NCBI RefSeq assembly: GCF_021283545.2
Contig: NZ_CP128540.1
Span: 2,267,501-2,331,500, forward strand
From: Pseudomonas alloputida
Lineage (GTDB): Bacteria > Pseudomonadota > Gammaproteobacteria > Pseudomonadales > Pseudomonadaceae
Direction: 5' to 3'
Length of the DNA: 64,000 bases
Made by a program: the position numbers and the translations under genes. The notes under the pieces are model-generated. The model saw only the letters and a list, made by a program, of their open reading frames with translations, was not told the DNA's origin and did not search any database. Shown here one piece after another: positions 24,126 through 33,496 of this stretch (its first letter is position 1; each line of letters opens with the position of its first letter).

Positions 24126-25955
24126 ATGACGCCTACCAAACCCACCCAGCCCGGTCGTCCTGCCGACGAAGAATTCTTCAAGCAGATGCTTGGCAAGCAG
24201 AAGCGCCTGATCGTCGACCGCGCCAGCCAGTTTGGCGCCAGTGGCCTGCCATCGGCAGAACAGTTGGCGGAGACGGTGGCATTTTCCCCGCAGGAAGGCA
24301 GCGTCTGGATGTGCGGCCAGCGCATGATGCTGCTGCAAGGCGCCGCGTTCGGCGCCATGCGCCGCGAACTGATCGAGGCGCTCGGGTTCGATAAGGCGCG
24401 AGGCCTGTTGACGCGCATCGGCTGGCAGGCCGGTGCGCGGGACGCGGCCCAGGTCAGCGCGCAATGGCCAGAGGGTGATGACGCCAGCCTCTACAGTGCA
24501 GGGCCGCGCCTGCACATGCTTGAAGGGATGGTCAATGTCGAAGTGGTGCGCTTTGAAATCGATTCAGGTGTCGGCCACTTCTACTCCGAGTTCCTTTGGC
24601 ACAACTCGCTCGAAGACGATGAGCACATTGCGGCCTATGGCTTGGGTGGTGAACCGGCCTGCTGGATGGAGATCGGCTATGCCAGTGGCTATGCCTCGTC
24701 ACTGCTCGGTCGCCTGGTCGTGTTCCGTGAGCAGGAGTGCCGCTCGATGGGGCACCCGGCGTGCCGGATTGTAGGCAAGCCGGCCGATCAGTGGGACGAC
24801 ATCGACGTCGATCTGGCCTACCTGATGCCGGACGACTTCCTTAGCCGCAGTACTTATGCTTCAGGTAGCGCCACGGAGGTAGCCGAGCTGGAGGCGCCTA
24901 TCGACGGCAAGCCAATGGTGGGCATCTCGGCGGCTTTCGTGCTCGCCACGCAGATGCTGCAGCGCGTGGCCTCGACCCAGGCAACCGTGCTGCTGACCGG
25001 GGAATCGGGCGTTGGCAAGGAGCTGTTCGCCCGCTCGTTGTACCAAGCCAGCACACGCCAGCAGCGGCCGTTGGTGGCGCTCAACTGCGCGACCTTGCCG
25101 GAGAACCTGGTGGAAGCAGAGCTGTTCGGTGTCGAACGGGGTGCCTACACTGGTGCCGACCGCTCGCGTGCCGGGCGTTTCGAGCGGGCCAATGGTGGCA
25201 CGTTGTTTCTCGATGAAATCGCGACCTTGAGCCTGAGTGCCCAGAGCAAGATTCTGCGCGCCCTGCAGGAAGGTGAAATCGAGCGGGTAGGCGGCACGGC
25301 GCCGATCCGGGTCGATGTGCGGGTCATTGCCGCCACCAACCTGGACCTGCGCCGCGAAGTCGAGGCCGGGCGTTTTCGTGAGGATTTGTTCTATCGCTTG
25401 AACGTGTTTCCCATCCACCTGCCACCGTTACGGGAGCGCCGTGAAGATATCCCGCTGCTGATGAGCTATTTCCTGCGTCATTTCAGCCAGCGCCATGGGC
25501 GTCGGCTTGCGGGCTTTAGCACCCGGCTGGTCAACGCGCTGCTCACGTATCGGTTCCCAGGGAACATCCGTGAACTTCAGAACCTGATCGAGCGGGGCGT
25601 GATCAGTGCCGGTGAGGGCGAAGTCATCGACCTGGTGCACTTGGCCGAGATCGGCGCGCCCTTGATGGCCACGGCGATTGGCCTGACACCTGAGGGGCGC
25701 TTGTCCGGGGGGCAGCGCCGTGACGAGCCGGCCAGGCAGGTAATCGAGCCCACAGCGCACATTCGAGAGCCGGTATTGGAGGGGCTGCTGGCGTTCGTCG
25801 CCGGGAGCCAGAAGGTGCTCAGTACACCGTTGGCAGATATCGAGCTGCAACTGGTGCATCTGGCCATGGAGCGCTCGGGCGGCAACATCACCCTGGCGGC
25901 ACAGATGCTGGGCATGAGCCGCGCGCAAGTCAGTTATCGGCTCAAGGGCAGCTAG
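24126..25955 (+). CDS. XylR/DmpR-family sigma-54-dependent activator
   Basis: A 610-aa regulator with an N-terminal XylR_N sensor domain, a V4R domain (about residues 145-215), a linker and an AAA+ domain with Walker A GESGVGKE (292-299) and the sigma-54 contact loop GAYTGA (339-344, Tyr in place of the common Phe). The C-terminal Fis-type HTH has [22 protein letters not shown]. It is divergent from pchA, whose upstream region has a sigma-54 promoter and an activator site, so it is the likely phenol-responsive activator of the pch operon. The effector is probably 4-cresol or a related phenol; this is inferred from context. Confidence 0.93.
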   Translation: MTPTKPTQPGRPADEEFFKQMLGKQKRLIVDRASQFGASGLPSAEQLAETVAFSPQEGSVWMCGQRMMLLQGAAFGAMRRELIEALGFDKARGLLTRIGWQAGARDAAQVSAQWPEGDDASLYSAGPRLHMLEGMVNVEVVRFEIDSGVGHFYSEFLWHNSLEDDEHIAAYGLGGEPACWMEIGYASGYASSLLGRLVVFREQECRSMGHPACRIVGKPADQWDDIDVDLAYLMPDDFLSRSTYASGSATEVAELEAPIDGKPMVGISAAFVLATQMLQRVASTQATVLLTGESGVGKELFARSLYQASTRQQRPLVALNCATLPENLVEAELFGVERGAYTGADRSRAGRFERANGGTLFLDEIATLSLSAQSKILRALQEGEIERVGGTAPIRVDVRVIAATNLDLRREVEAGRFREDLFYRLNVFPIHLPPLRERREDIPLLMSYFLRHFSQRHGRRLAGFSTRLVNALLTYRFPGNIRELQNLIERGVISAGEGEVIDLVHLAEIGAPLMATAIGLTPEGRLSGGQRRDEPARQVIEPTAHIREPVLEGLLAFVAGSQKVLSTPLADIELQLVHLAMERSGGNITLAAQMLGMSRAQVSYRLKGS

Positions 25956-26006
25956 CGGCGGATTAAGGCGGATTTTCTGCGCTGCGCAGTTAGTCGTTAC
26001 GCGCAG

Positions 26007-26039
26007 GCGATAACGGCTTGTAAGCGGACTGCGGATACT
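26007..26039 (+). promoter_or_regulatory. Promoter-region motif before the OprD gene
   Basis: GCGATAACGGC (26007-26017) stands 27 bases before GATACT (26034-26039), which is 36 bases before the OprD start. The same layout occurs before the arylsulfatase gene (GCGTTATCGGC at 30943-30953, CATACT 28 bases later), suggesting a common activator site plus -10 element. Confidence 0.4.
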
Positions 26040-26075
26040 GGACCTCTACAACAATAAAAATGTTTAGAGGCATCC

Positions 26076-27362
26076 ATGAACGGTCAACACGCAACTGTGC
26101 CGCGCGCAGCGTACGCTGCTGGAAAACATCTAAGGGCGGTGGGTCTGATCGGGGTGATGATGCCCCTGGCCGCGCAAGCCGACTTTGTCGAAGACAGCCA
26201 GTTGAACCTGGGTCTGCGCAACTTCTACGTAGACCGTGATTTCAAGGGCGAAAACCCGAGAACCTCTCGCGATGGCAGCTGGAGCCAGGGCCTGGATCTG
26301 CGTTTCACATCCGGTTATACCCAGGGCCCGCTCTCGTTCGGTGTCGATGCCGCCGCGCAATACGCCTATCGCCTGGACGGCGGCTCAGGTCGTGGCCCTG
26401 ACAGTGTCTTGCCCTACAGCCAGAGCTCACGGGAGCAAGCCCGGGAATATGGCCGGGCGGCACTGACCGGCAAGGTGCGCTATTCCAAGACCGAGCTGAG
26501 GGTCGGCGAGCATCGGCCGACCTTGCCGGTGGCCTTCCAGGACGATTCCCGGCAACTGGTGACGACCTTCAATGGTTTCACGGTCAAGTCCAACGAGATC
26601 GACAACCTCACCCTGACCGGTGGGCGATTCACCGGGATCAGCACCCGTGAATCCTCCAACCGTGAAAAGCTGTACCTGTTCACCCGCCCCAACGGCCCCC
26701 GTCATACCAGCGATGGCCTGAACTTCGCCGGCGCCACCTACGCCTTCAGCCCCAACCTTGCTGCCAGCTACTTTTATGGACAGCTGGAGGGTATCTACCA
26801 GCAGCATTATCTGGGCCTGACGCTGAACACCGAGCTGGGCGCAGGCTACGGCCTGAAGACCGACCTGCGTTACTTCAACCACAACGAAGACGGTGACGCG
26901 CTGTACGGCAAGATCGATAACCGCTCCTATGGCGCCATGACCACCTTGAGAAAAGCCGGCCACGCCTTTGGTGTGGGCTATCAACGCATGCTCGGCGAGA
27001 GTGCGTTCCCGACGTTGAACGGCTTCGTGCCGCAACCGTATCTGGTCAATTGGTCGGCCGTGGCCTTCATCAGGCCCAACGAAAGCTCATGGCAGGCGCG
27101 TTACGACTATGACTTCGTGGCCATGGGCATACCCGGCCTCAACCTGACCACCCGTTACCTGCGCGGCACGGGCATCGATCGCGGTGGGGACCTGAGCCAA
27201 ACCGCCGAAAACGAGCGCGATCTGTTTCTGAGTTATGTGGTGCAGAGCGGCCCGCTCAAGGGCGTGGCCGTGGAGTGGCGCAACATCCACGCGCAGTTCA
27301 AGCATGGCAATGACTACGATGAGAACCGTTTGATCACGACCTACACCTGGAAATTCTGGTAG
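26076..27362 (+). CDS. OprD-family outer-membrane porin
   Basis: A 428-aa porin with a signal peptide ending near AAQA and OprD features: FVEDSQLNLGLRNFYVDRDF, EWRNIHAQFKHGNDYDENRLITTYTWKFW at the C-terminus with a terminal aromatic residue, and alternating beta strands between. It lies between the pch activator and an AraC regulator, so it probably admits an aromatic substrate of this region (phenol, benzoate-type acid or aryl sulfate). The specificity cannot be read from sequence. Confidence 0.9.
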   Translation: MNGQHATVPRAAYAAGKHLRAVGLIGVMMPLAAQADFVEDSQLNLGLRNFYVDRDFKGENPRTSRDGSWSQGLDLRFTSGYTQGPLSFGVDAAAQYAYRLDGGSGRGPDSVLPYSQSSREQAREYGRAALTGKVRYSKTELRVGEHRPTLPVAFQDDSRQLVTTFNGFTVKSNEIDNLTLTGGRFTGISTRESSNREKLYLFTRPNGPRHTSDGLNFAGATYAFSPNLAASYFYGQLEGIYQQHYLGLTLNTELGAGYGLKTDLRYFNHNEDGDALYGKIDNRSYGAMTTLRKAGHAFGVGYQRMLGESAFPTLNGFVPQPYLVNWSAVAFIRPNESSWQARYDYDFVAMGIPGLNLTTRYLRGTGIDRGGDLSQTAENERDLFLSYVVQSGPLKGVAVEWRNIHAQFKHGNDYDENRLITTYTWKFW

Positions 27363-27376
27363 GCCTTGGCCGAGCT

Positions 27377-27398
27377 GGCCGCTGCGCCTGCAGCGGCC
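27377..27398. terminator. Hairpin between the convergent OprD and AraC genes
   Basis: Perfect 9-bp arms GGCCGCTGC/GCAGCGGCC with loop GCCT lie between two convergent stops. T runs are short, so efficiency is uncertain. Confidence 0.5.
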
Positions 27399-27404
27399 TT
27401 CCCA

Positions 27405-28406
27405 TCAATCTGACCTGGCCAGCGTTTGCGAGGGCAGCTCGCCAAACGCTTGCTTGTAGGCGGCGGTAAAGTGGCTGGGTTGCGCAAACCCCCACTTGAA
27501 GGCCAGCGCCGACAACTGTACTTCACCCGGTTGGTGCTCCAGTAACACTTTGCGCATCGCCAGTAGCCGGCAATGCTGGATGTAGCGTTGCGGGCTGGTC
27601 CCCAAACCGTTGCGAAACGCCTGTTCCAGGCTGCGTCGGCTGGTGCCGCTGACAGTCACCAGTTGGGTGATGCAAAGCGGCTGTTCGAGATTGGCGTGGA
27701 TGAAATCGACCACCCGTTTCACGGTGCCCGGCAACAGGCGCCGTGGTGGTTCGCTGTACAGGCTGGGCAGCAGGTGCAGCAGGTTTTCGCAAAACAGGTG
27801 CTGCACGTGGGACTGGCCAAAGGGCGTTGCTAGCAAGCCAGCGGTGTTGCCGCTTTCGCTGTCGACCATGCGCAGCAGGTTGCCCAGGCTGCGCATGGCC
27901 GGGTTATTACCCTGGAACAACAACGCCTGCGTCGGGCTCTGGGCATGGTGAACCTGATGGTGACGTTCCAGGTGGTTGAGCAGCAAGGCCGCATCCAAGG
28001 CAATGACGATGGCCTTGGTCCCTTCGTGCCAGGTGACGTCCACTTCCTGCCCGGGGCTGAACACCAATAGCTCACCCGCGTTCGCCTGCAAGCCCTGGAG
28101 GTGGTTGCTGATCGCGCCGTGCAAAGGCAGGATGCCATGCCAACAGCTCAACGGGCTTGAGCTCACGCGAACCTCGCGCCCCCACCACGCGCCGAACAGC
28201 TTCATTTGCGGCAAGGTCTGCAAGGTGAAGTCGATATCCAGCGTGCCTCGCCCGCCGAGGCGAATCCGCCGTTCCTCCAGGTGGTTGTTGAGCAGGGCTT
28301 CGGCGTCTTCGACATTGCGCGAGCGCAGCAAGGGCTCGGCTGCAAAGGGAATGGCCGAGCGGGCGTCGCCAGCAGTGGGCAGGCCGCTGTAAAGGGGCGT
28401 ATTCAT
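27405..28406 (-). CDS. AraC-family transcriptional regulator
   Basis: A 333-aa regulator with an N-terminal AraC_binding_2-type domain (as in XylS- and FeaR-like activators of aromatic or amine catabolism) and a C-terminal double HTH (about residues 230-330: CITQLVTVSGTSRRSLEQAFRNGLGTSPQRYIQHCRL; SALAFKWGFAQPSHFTAAYKQAFGELPSQTL). It lies between the porin and the octahaem cytochrome gene. Possible targets are the OprD and arylsulfatase promoters, which share a motif; this is inference. The start at 28406 was chosen over one 75 bases upstream because coding character begins there. Confidence 0.88.
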   Translation of the reverse strand: MNTPLYSGLPTAGDARSAIPFAAEPLLRSRNVEDAEALLNNHLEERRIRLGGRGTLDIDFTLQTLPQMKLFGAWWGREVRVSSSPLSCWHGILPLHGAISNHLQGLQANAGELLVFSPGQEVDVTWHEGTKAIVIALDAALLLNHLERHHQVHHAQSPTQALLFQGNNPAMRSLGNLLRMVDSESGNTAGLLATPFGQSHVQHLFCENLLHLLPSLYSEPPRRLLPGTVKRVVDFIHANLEQPLCITQLVTVSGTSRRSLEQAFRNGLGTSPQRYIQHCRLLAMRKVLLEHQPGEVQLSALAFKWGFAQPSHFTAAYKQAFGELPSQTLARSD

Positions 28407-28477
28407 CACCGTAACCTTTATTTGTTGTCTGTCTGGTTTGATCCAGTGGTATTCAGTCTTGGCCGCGGCTTCGCTGG

Positions 28478-30814
28478 TCATCGATTCGCGCCCATGGTGC
28501 GCGTACGCTGCTGTTGCTGCTGTACATAAGCCAGCAGGCGACGCGCCTCGGGGTGCTGCGGTTGTAGCATCAACAGTCGCTGCAAGAACGCGAATGCAGA
28601 GGCCCAGTTGCCTGCCCGCGCATCCAGATAGGCGCCTGCATACAAAAGATCCCTATCTTGCGCTGCGTGAGCAAGCCCGGCCACTACCACGCGTCGCGCC
28701 TGTTCAGGTTGGCCGAGCTGGCTGCGCAGCAAGCCGAGGTTGTAATACAGGCGCAGGTTCAGCGGCTGGCCGGGCAGGGCTTTCTCCAGCCACTCGATGG
28801 CCTGCTCGGGCTGCTGGCGCTCGGCCTGGAGCAGCCCCATGGCATAGGCCAGCTCGCTGAAGCCGGCGCGCTGCTCGCCGCGTTGCAAGCCGGCCTGTAG
28901 TGTTTCAAGGGCCTGGTCGGATTGCCCGCGAGTCAGCAGCAACCTGGCAAGTGCCGCGCGCGCGGGCGTGAAGTCCGGATCTTGGCGCAGGACTTGGTGA
29001 TATTGATCCAGTGCCTGTGCCTCATTGCCTTGACGTGCCAGCAGGCTGGCCAGGTTGAATCGCGTGCCCGGCAAGTCGGCGTTGGCGCTGAGCCGCGCAA
29101 AGTGGTCCTGGAGCAGGTGACCGAGCCGGTCACGTTGGGCGGTCGGCAGTTGCGCCTGCAGGTCGGCCAAGGCGCGAGCCGCCTGATCGCGTACCGCCAG
29201 TGCCGGGTCATCAAGCAGGGCAGGCAAGTGTTGCAGGCGTTGCGCATCGTCGGCATTGGCCATGGCGCGCACCACGCTGCTGCGCACCAGTGGATCTTGA
29301 TCGGCAAGCCCGAGGGCAAGCGAATCCAGCGCAGGCCCCTCGACGCCGCTCAGGACGTCGGCGGCAGAAGCCCGGACGATCGCCGGGCGTGTCGCGTCGG
29401 TGACCAACTTTGCGGCCAGGGCAATTGCTTGCGGATCGTGCGCTCGGGCGCCTTGCATCACCGGGCCATAATGCTCGCTACGCAGCGGGCCGAAGCGCTG
29501 GCTGATCTCGTTTGCGGCCCATTGTGCCGAGCGCTCTTTGTGGCATTGCGTGCAGGCGTTGGGCGCGCCGGTGATCGGCGTCAGGTCGGGCCTTGGCAGG
29601 CGGAAGCTATGGTCGCGGCGTGCGTCGATCACCATGTAGTTCTGTTCGGGCGCATGGCAGTTGGTGCATTGCGCGCCGGGGCTACCAGGCTCATGAAAGT
29701 GATGGCTGTGGCTGTCGTAGTCCTTCTTCTTCAGCGTGGGGAACCGCGGGTTGCCCTGCGGGTTGTGGCAGCTGGCGCACAACTGATTGCCCTGGGCGGG
29801 CAACTCGCCGGTGTGCGGGTTGTGGCAGTCGCTGCAGGTCACGCCGGCGGCGTACATCTTGCTCTGCACGAAGGAGCCATACTCGAACACCTCAGCCTGT
29901 TGCTGGCCATCGGCATGATAGGCGCCAGGGGTCAACAAGGTAGGGTAGGCACTATCCACCAGAGATTTACCCGGCTGGCTGCCAACACCAAGGGTTTCCT
30001 GTTGTGCGTGACAGCGGGCGCACTGGTCGACTTCGTAACCCTTGGCTCGCGCCCCGAAGTCCACCTGCAAACCGCGTGCGCCGGCATTGTTGGCGAGCTG
30101 GCGCTGCGCCGTCGGCAACTTGGCCCATGCCAGATGCTGAGCGCCCGGCCCATGGCAACTCTGACAACCCACCGACAGCTCGCTCCAGGTACTGGCGAAG
30201 CTGTCCTGGCTGGCGTCGTAGCCTTTTTTCAGGTTGCCCGAGTGGCACTGGGCACACATGCCGTTCCAATTCTGCGAGCGGCCGGTCCAGTGCAGGGCGT
30301 CGTCCGGGGTGAAGCGCTGGCCGGGGTAGAGCGAAAACCAGCGCTGCCCACCGTCGGCCTTGGCGCGGTTGTCCCAGGCAACGGTCAACGATTGCAAGCG
30401 ACCACCAGGGCGTTCGATCAGGTATTGCTGCAGGGGATAAACGCCGAAGGTGTAGGCCACGGCGAAGTCCTGGCGTCGGCCCTGTTCGTTTTCGGCATTG
30501 ACGTAAAACGTGCCATTGCGCGTGCTGAAACTCACCTCTACGCCGGCGGCGTCCGTAAAGGCCTGATCGGCGAAGTCGCCCCGCACATTGTCCGCGGTCG
30601 GCTTGCGCATCGACCAGCTGTGATGTGACTGGGACCACTGTTGCGCCTGTGAAGCATGGCAGGCCTGGCATTGGCCTGGGTCGACGTAGCCGTCGTCCAG
30701 CTTGCGCTGTGGCGGTTGAGACGGGGCGGCAAGCAGCCCGCCGGCCCATGCGCACAGCCATAGCAGGGCCATCCCCCGGGTGACATTCGCTGCGTGCCAA
30801 CGAGCTTGCTTCAT
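28478..30814 (-). CDS. Octahaem cytochrome c with HEAT and TPR repeats
   Basis: A 778-aa exported protein (signal peptide ending near GGLLAAPSQ). The first half has eight CxxCH haem sites: CQACH, CAQCH, CQSCH, CARCH, CSDCH, CASCH, CTNCH and CTQCH, in a cytochrome c554/doubled-CxxCH arrangement. The second half has HEAT-like repeats (DQDPLVRSSVVRAMANADD, DDPALAVRDQAARALADLQ) and TPRs (EALDQYHQVLRQDPDFTPARAALARLLL and three more). Its donor and acceptor are unknown. It is divergent from the arylsulfatase by 200 bp, so the two may share regulation. AGGTG before 30814 sets the start. Confidence 0.9.
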   Translation of the reverse strand: MKQARWHAANVTRGMALLWLCAWAGGLLAAPSQPPQRKLDDGYVDPGQCQACHASQAQQWSQSHHSWSMRKPTADNVRGDFADQAFTDAAGVEVSFSTRNGTFYVNAENEQGRRQDFAVAYTFGVYPLQQYLIERPGGRLQSLTVAWDNRAKADGGQRWFSLYPGQRFTPDDALHWTGRSQNWNGMCAQCHSGNLKKGYDASQDSFASTWSELSVGCQSCHGPGAQHLAWAKLPTAQRQLANNAGARGLQVDFGARAKGYEVDQCARCHAQQETLGVGSQPGKSLVDSAYPTLLTPGAYHADGQQQAEVFEYGSFVQSKMYAAGVTCSDCHNPHTGELPAQGNQLCASCHNPQGNPRFPTLKKKDYDSHSHHFHEPGSPGAQCTNCHAPEQNYMVIDARRDHSFRLPRPDLTPITGAPNACTQCHKERSAQWAANEISQRFGPLRSEHYGPVMQGARAHDPQAIALAAKLVTDATRPAIVRASAADVLSGVEGPALDSLALGLADQDPLVRSSVVRAMANADDAQRLQHLPALLDDPALAVRDQAARALADLQAQLPTAQRDRLGHLLQDHFARLSANADLPGTRFNLASLLARQGNEAQALDQYHQVLRQDPDFTPARAALARLLLTRGQSDQALETLQAGLQRGEQRAGFSELAYAMGLLQAERQQPEQAIEWLEKALPGQPLNLRLYYNLGLLRSQLGQPEQARRVVVAGLAHAAQDRDLLYAGAYLDARAGNWASAFAFLQRLLMLQPQHPEARRLLAYVQQQQQRTRTMGANR

Positions 30815-31014
30815 GTGCCCCACCTCTTGCCTGCCAGTGGGTGCGCGCCCCCGGAAAATAAAGGGGATGATGAACGTCGAGCGGGCACTGCCCTAGCCCT
30901 CGGGGCAAATAATCACGCGGATGCATAAGCGCTTGCGCTGAAGCGTTATCGGCGAGCGGCGGGCCATCCGCATACTTGCAAGCACACCAATAATAACAAC
31001 CGAGGACACGCTTC
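30815..31014. promoter_or_regulatory. Divergent promoter region, octahaem cytochrome and arylsulfatase
   Basis: It contains AGCGC/GCGCT half-sites near 30928-30940, the motif GCGTTATCGGC (30943-30953) and CATACT (30971-30976) before the arylsulfatase start. The motif and spacing match those before the OprD gene. Confidence 0.45.
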
Positions 31015-32694
31015 ATGAGCTCGTTTAAGACACGCCTGCTTGCTCTGATGGTTGCCATATGCAGCCACACGGCCATGGCCGCAGATGAACGCCCGAACTT
31101 TCTGATCATCGTCGCCGATGACCTGGGCTACAGCGACCTGGGCAGTTTTGGTGGCGAAATCAGCACCCCGAACATTGACTCACTTGCGCGCGATGGTGTG
31201 CGCCTGAGCAACTTCCACACGGCGCCCACGTGCTCGCCGACCCGCGCAATGATGTTCTCTGGCGCCGACAGCCATGTGGCGGGCCTGGGCAACATGGGCG
31301 AGCTGCTGCAACCGTTCCAGAAAGGCCAGCCTGGCTACGAAGGGTATTTGAACGAGCGCATGGTTACGGTAGGCCAGGTGCTTCAGGATGCAGGTTACAA
31401 CACCTACACCACCGGCAAATGGCACCTGGGTCGCACCGAAGAGACCAGCCCCAAGGCGCGCGGCTTCGACCGCTCGTTCATTCTGGTGCAAGGCGGTGCC
31501 AGCCACTTCGACGACCAGCACGCCATCATTGCCCAAGACCCCAAGGCGATCTACCGCGAAGACGGCAAGCAGGTGGAAGTGCCCAAGGGCTTCTATTCCA
31601 GCGAGTTCTACACCGATCGGCTAATCGACTACATCGAAGCCGACAAAGCTAGCAACAAGCCGTTCATGGCCGTACTGTCCTACACCGCGCCACATTGGCC
31701 GCTGCATGCGCCAGACGCTTGGCTGGACAAGTACAAGCACCGTTATGACGCCGGCTACGACTCGATCCGCCAGGCCCGCCTGGAGCGCCAGAAGCAGCTG
31801 GGTATTGTCGCGGCCAACACAACGCCCAACACACCCATGGCCAAGGGCCTGCCGAGCTGGGGCCAGTTGAGCGATGAACAGCGCCAGCGTGAGGCGCGCA
31901 ACATGGAGATCTATGCGGCGATGGTGTCCAACATGGACTACCACATTGGCCGACTGCTCACGTACCTGGAGAAAAACGGCAAGCTGGACAACACCTTCAT
32001 CGTGTTCATCTCTGACAACGGTGCCGATGGCAATAGCCCGATCGACCTGCCTGGCAACAAGGAGTGGCTGGCCAAGGACTTCGACAACAGCCTGAAAAAC
32101 ATCGGGCACAAAGGCTCGTATGCCGACTATGGCGCACAATGGGCCCAGGTCAGCTCCACGCCGTATCCGCTGTTCAAGGGGTTCACCAACGAGGGCGGCA
32201 TTCGCGCGCCAGCCATCATCAGCGCGAAAATGCTGAAGAAGGCCCACCTGCAAGGCACGCTCAACAACGACATGGTCCATGTGATGGACCTGATGCCAAC
32301 CTTGCTGGACCTGGCGGGGGTGCCGGCGCTGGGCAAGACATTCCAAGGTCGCCCGGTGCAAGCCATCAGCGGCAAGAGCATGCGCCCATTGCTTGAAGGT
32401 CGGGCCATGGCCCAGCGTCAGATCGGCTGGGAACTGTTCGGCCGCAAGGCGCTGCGCAAGGGCCATTGGAAAATCACCTTGGTCAATCCACCTTACGGCA
32501 CCGCCCAGTGGCAGCTGTACGACCTCAAGAGCGACCCGACCGAAAGCCGCGACCTGGCCCAGGCCGAGCCGGGCAAGCTGAAGGAAATGCTCGTGGCGTG
32601 GGACCAGTACGCGAAGGAAAACAACGTGCTCGATGGCAAGTTCGACCTCAAGTACGGGTTCCAGACTTGCCTCTACGAATACTGTTTCAAGTAG
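31015..32694 (+). CDS. Periplasmic arylsulfatase (type I, formylglycine)
   Basis: A 559-aa sulfatase with a signal peptide (MSSFKTRLLALMVAICSHTAMA). Metal-binding residues are in NFLIIVADDLGYSDLGSFGGEI. The signature CSPTR places the formylglycine precursor at Cys73, with TGKWHLG and a C-terminal Sulfatase_C region following. It would hydrolyse aryl sulfate esters to phenol and sulfate in the periplasm, unlike the cytosolic AtsA of P. aeruginosa, which has no signal. Maturation needs a formylglycine-generating enzyme, not seen here. The neighbouring phenol-oxidation genes make a phenolic sulfate the likely substrate. Confidence 0.92.
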   Translation: MSSFKTRLLALMVAICSHTAMAADERPNFLIIVADDLGYSDLGSFGGEISTPNIDSLARDGVRLSNFHTAPTCSPTRAMMFSGADSHVAGLGNMGELLQPFQKGQPGYEGYLNERMVTVGQVLQDAGYNTYTTGKWHLGRTEETSPKARGFDRSFILVQGGASHFDDQHAIIAQDPKAIYREDGKQVEVPKGFYSSEFYTDRLIDYIEADKASNKPFMAVLSYTAPHWPLHAPDAWLDKYKHRYDAGYDSIRQARLERQKQLGIVAANTTPNTPMAKGLPSWGQLSDEQRQREARNMEIYAAMVSNMDYHIGRLLTYLEKNGKLDNTFIVFISDNGADGNSPIDLPGNKEWLAKDFDNSLKNIGHKGSYADYGAQWAQVSSTPYPLFKGFTNEGGIRAPAIISAKMLKKAHLQGTLNNDMVHVMDLMPTLLDLAGVPALGKTFQGRPVQAISGKSMRPLLEGRAMAQRQIGWELFGRKALRKGHWKITLVNPPYGTAQWQLYDLKSDPTESRDLAQAEPGKLKEMLVAWDQYAKENNVLDGKFDLKYGFQTCLYEYCFK

Positions 32695-32707
32695 CCGTTG
32701 AGCACGA

Positions 32708-33145
32708 TCACGCTGCCTGCTTGACTGGAGCAGGCGGCGGTCTTTGAAGACCTTGCAACCAGTCGCAGTAGCGGGCCACGCCTTGCTCGACTACCATTGT
32801 AGGTGCCGTGTAACCGGCAGCGCGCAAGCGCTCCAGGTCGGCGCAGGTGTAACACTGGTACTTGCCACGCAAATGTTCAGGAAATTCGCTGTACTCCAGA
32901 ATGCCTTCCAGCAAGGCCATATCAAGTGACAACGAGGGTTGGCCTTGCTGCCCGCGCAACCGATTGATCACAGCCAGGGCCACATCATTGAATGGTTGGG
33001 CGCGGCTACTGCCAACAGAACTGCCGGCGCACCTGTTGCATCGAACAGGAACTTCGAATAGCCATAGACGTTCAGCGGGCGCTCACATTCGCGCTGTTCA
33101 CGAAAGTCCTCGTCGGCTCCGTAGACGCGGGAAGAAATGCAGGTG
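32708..33145 (-). pseudogene. ADP-heptose epimerase (hldD) remnant
   Basis: Two pieces in different frames: [30 protein letters not shown] (about 33137-33035) and [15 protein letters not shown] through FPEHLRGKYQCYTCADLERLRAAGY to a stop at 32708. Both match the middle and end of HldD/RfaD, an NAD-dependent epimerase of LPS core synthesis. The segment between them and the first half of the gene are missing, so it is a deleted, frameshifted remnant. Confidence 0.8.
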
Positions 33146-33210
33146 CGCTGCCCCGAACTGCTAATCACCAACTATTCAATGCTCGAATACATGCTAATGC
33201 GTCCGTTGTC
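33146..33210 (+). pseudogene. DEAD/DEAH helicase fragment
   Basis: A 20-codon stretch reads [20 protein letters not shown], the motif II-III region typical of large DEAD/DEAH helicases of the YprA/DUF1998 kind, several of which belong to defence islands. Nothing of the helicase continues on either side. It is a short scrap and the call rests on one motif. Confidence 0.5.
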
Positions 33211-33217
33211 ACGGGGC

Positions 33218-33496
33218 AGGCCCATTGCAGGTCTCATTTCCAGCAGATGGCAGGCTCAGGAAATTATCGTTTGCCGGCTCAATGGCCAGTTTGCCGGTTT
33301 TGGTCGGCACAAAGTCCATTGTCGGCATTTCATCGTTGGTGCCGAGCTTGAGGAGTCTGCCATTGAACGTCACCGTTTTGTCGGTCAGCGTTGGTCGCTT
33401 GCAAGGTGTAGCGGCGTGCGGCGACGGGCACGGTCAGTGATGCCGTTTGATACCGGGCAGTGTTGAGCACCAGCAGGGCGAGGCCGCTCGGTTGGT
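33218..33496 (-). pseudogene. Glycoside-hydrolase C-terminal fragment, frameshifted
   Basis: On the minus strand one frame reads GLALLVLNTARYQTASLTVPVAARRYTLQAT and, after a frameshift, another continues LTDKTVTFNGRLLKLGTNDEMP, then KLAIEPANDNFLSLPSAGNETC. This order resembles the all-beta C-terminal domain of GH79-type glycosidases. No catalytic domain is present. Confidence 0.5.

Noticed and set aside
28922..30628. 568-codon open frame on the plus strand
   Set aside because: It is the antisense shadow of the octahaem cytochrome gene, whose eight CxxCH sites, signal peptide and repeats are unmistakable on the minus strand.
30538..31109. Longer minus-strand frames that extend past the octahaem cytochrome start into the arylsulfatase region
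   Set aside because: They overlap the arylsulfatase signal peptide in antisense and lack a ribosome site.
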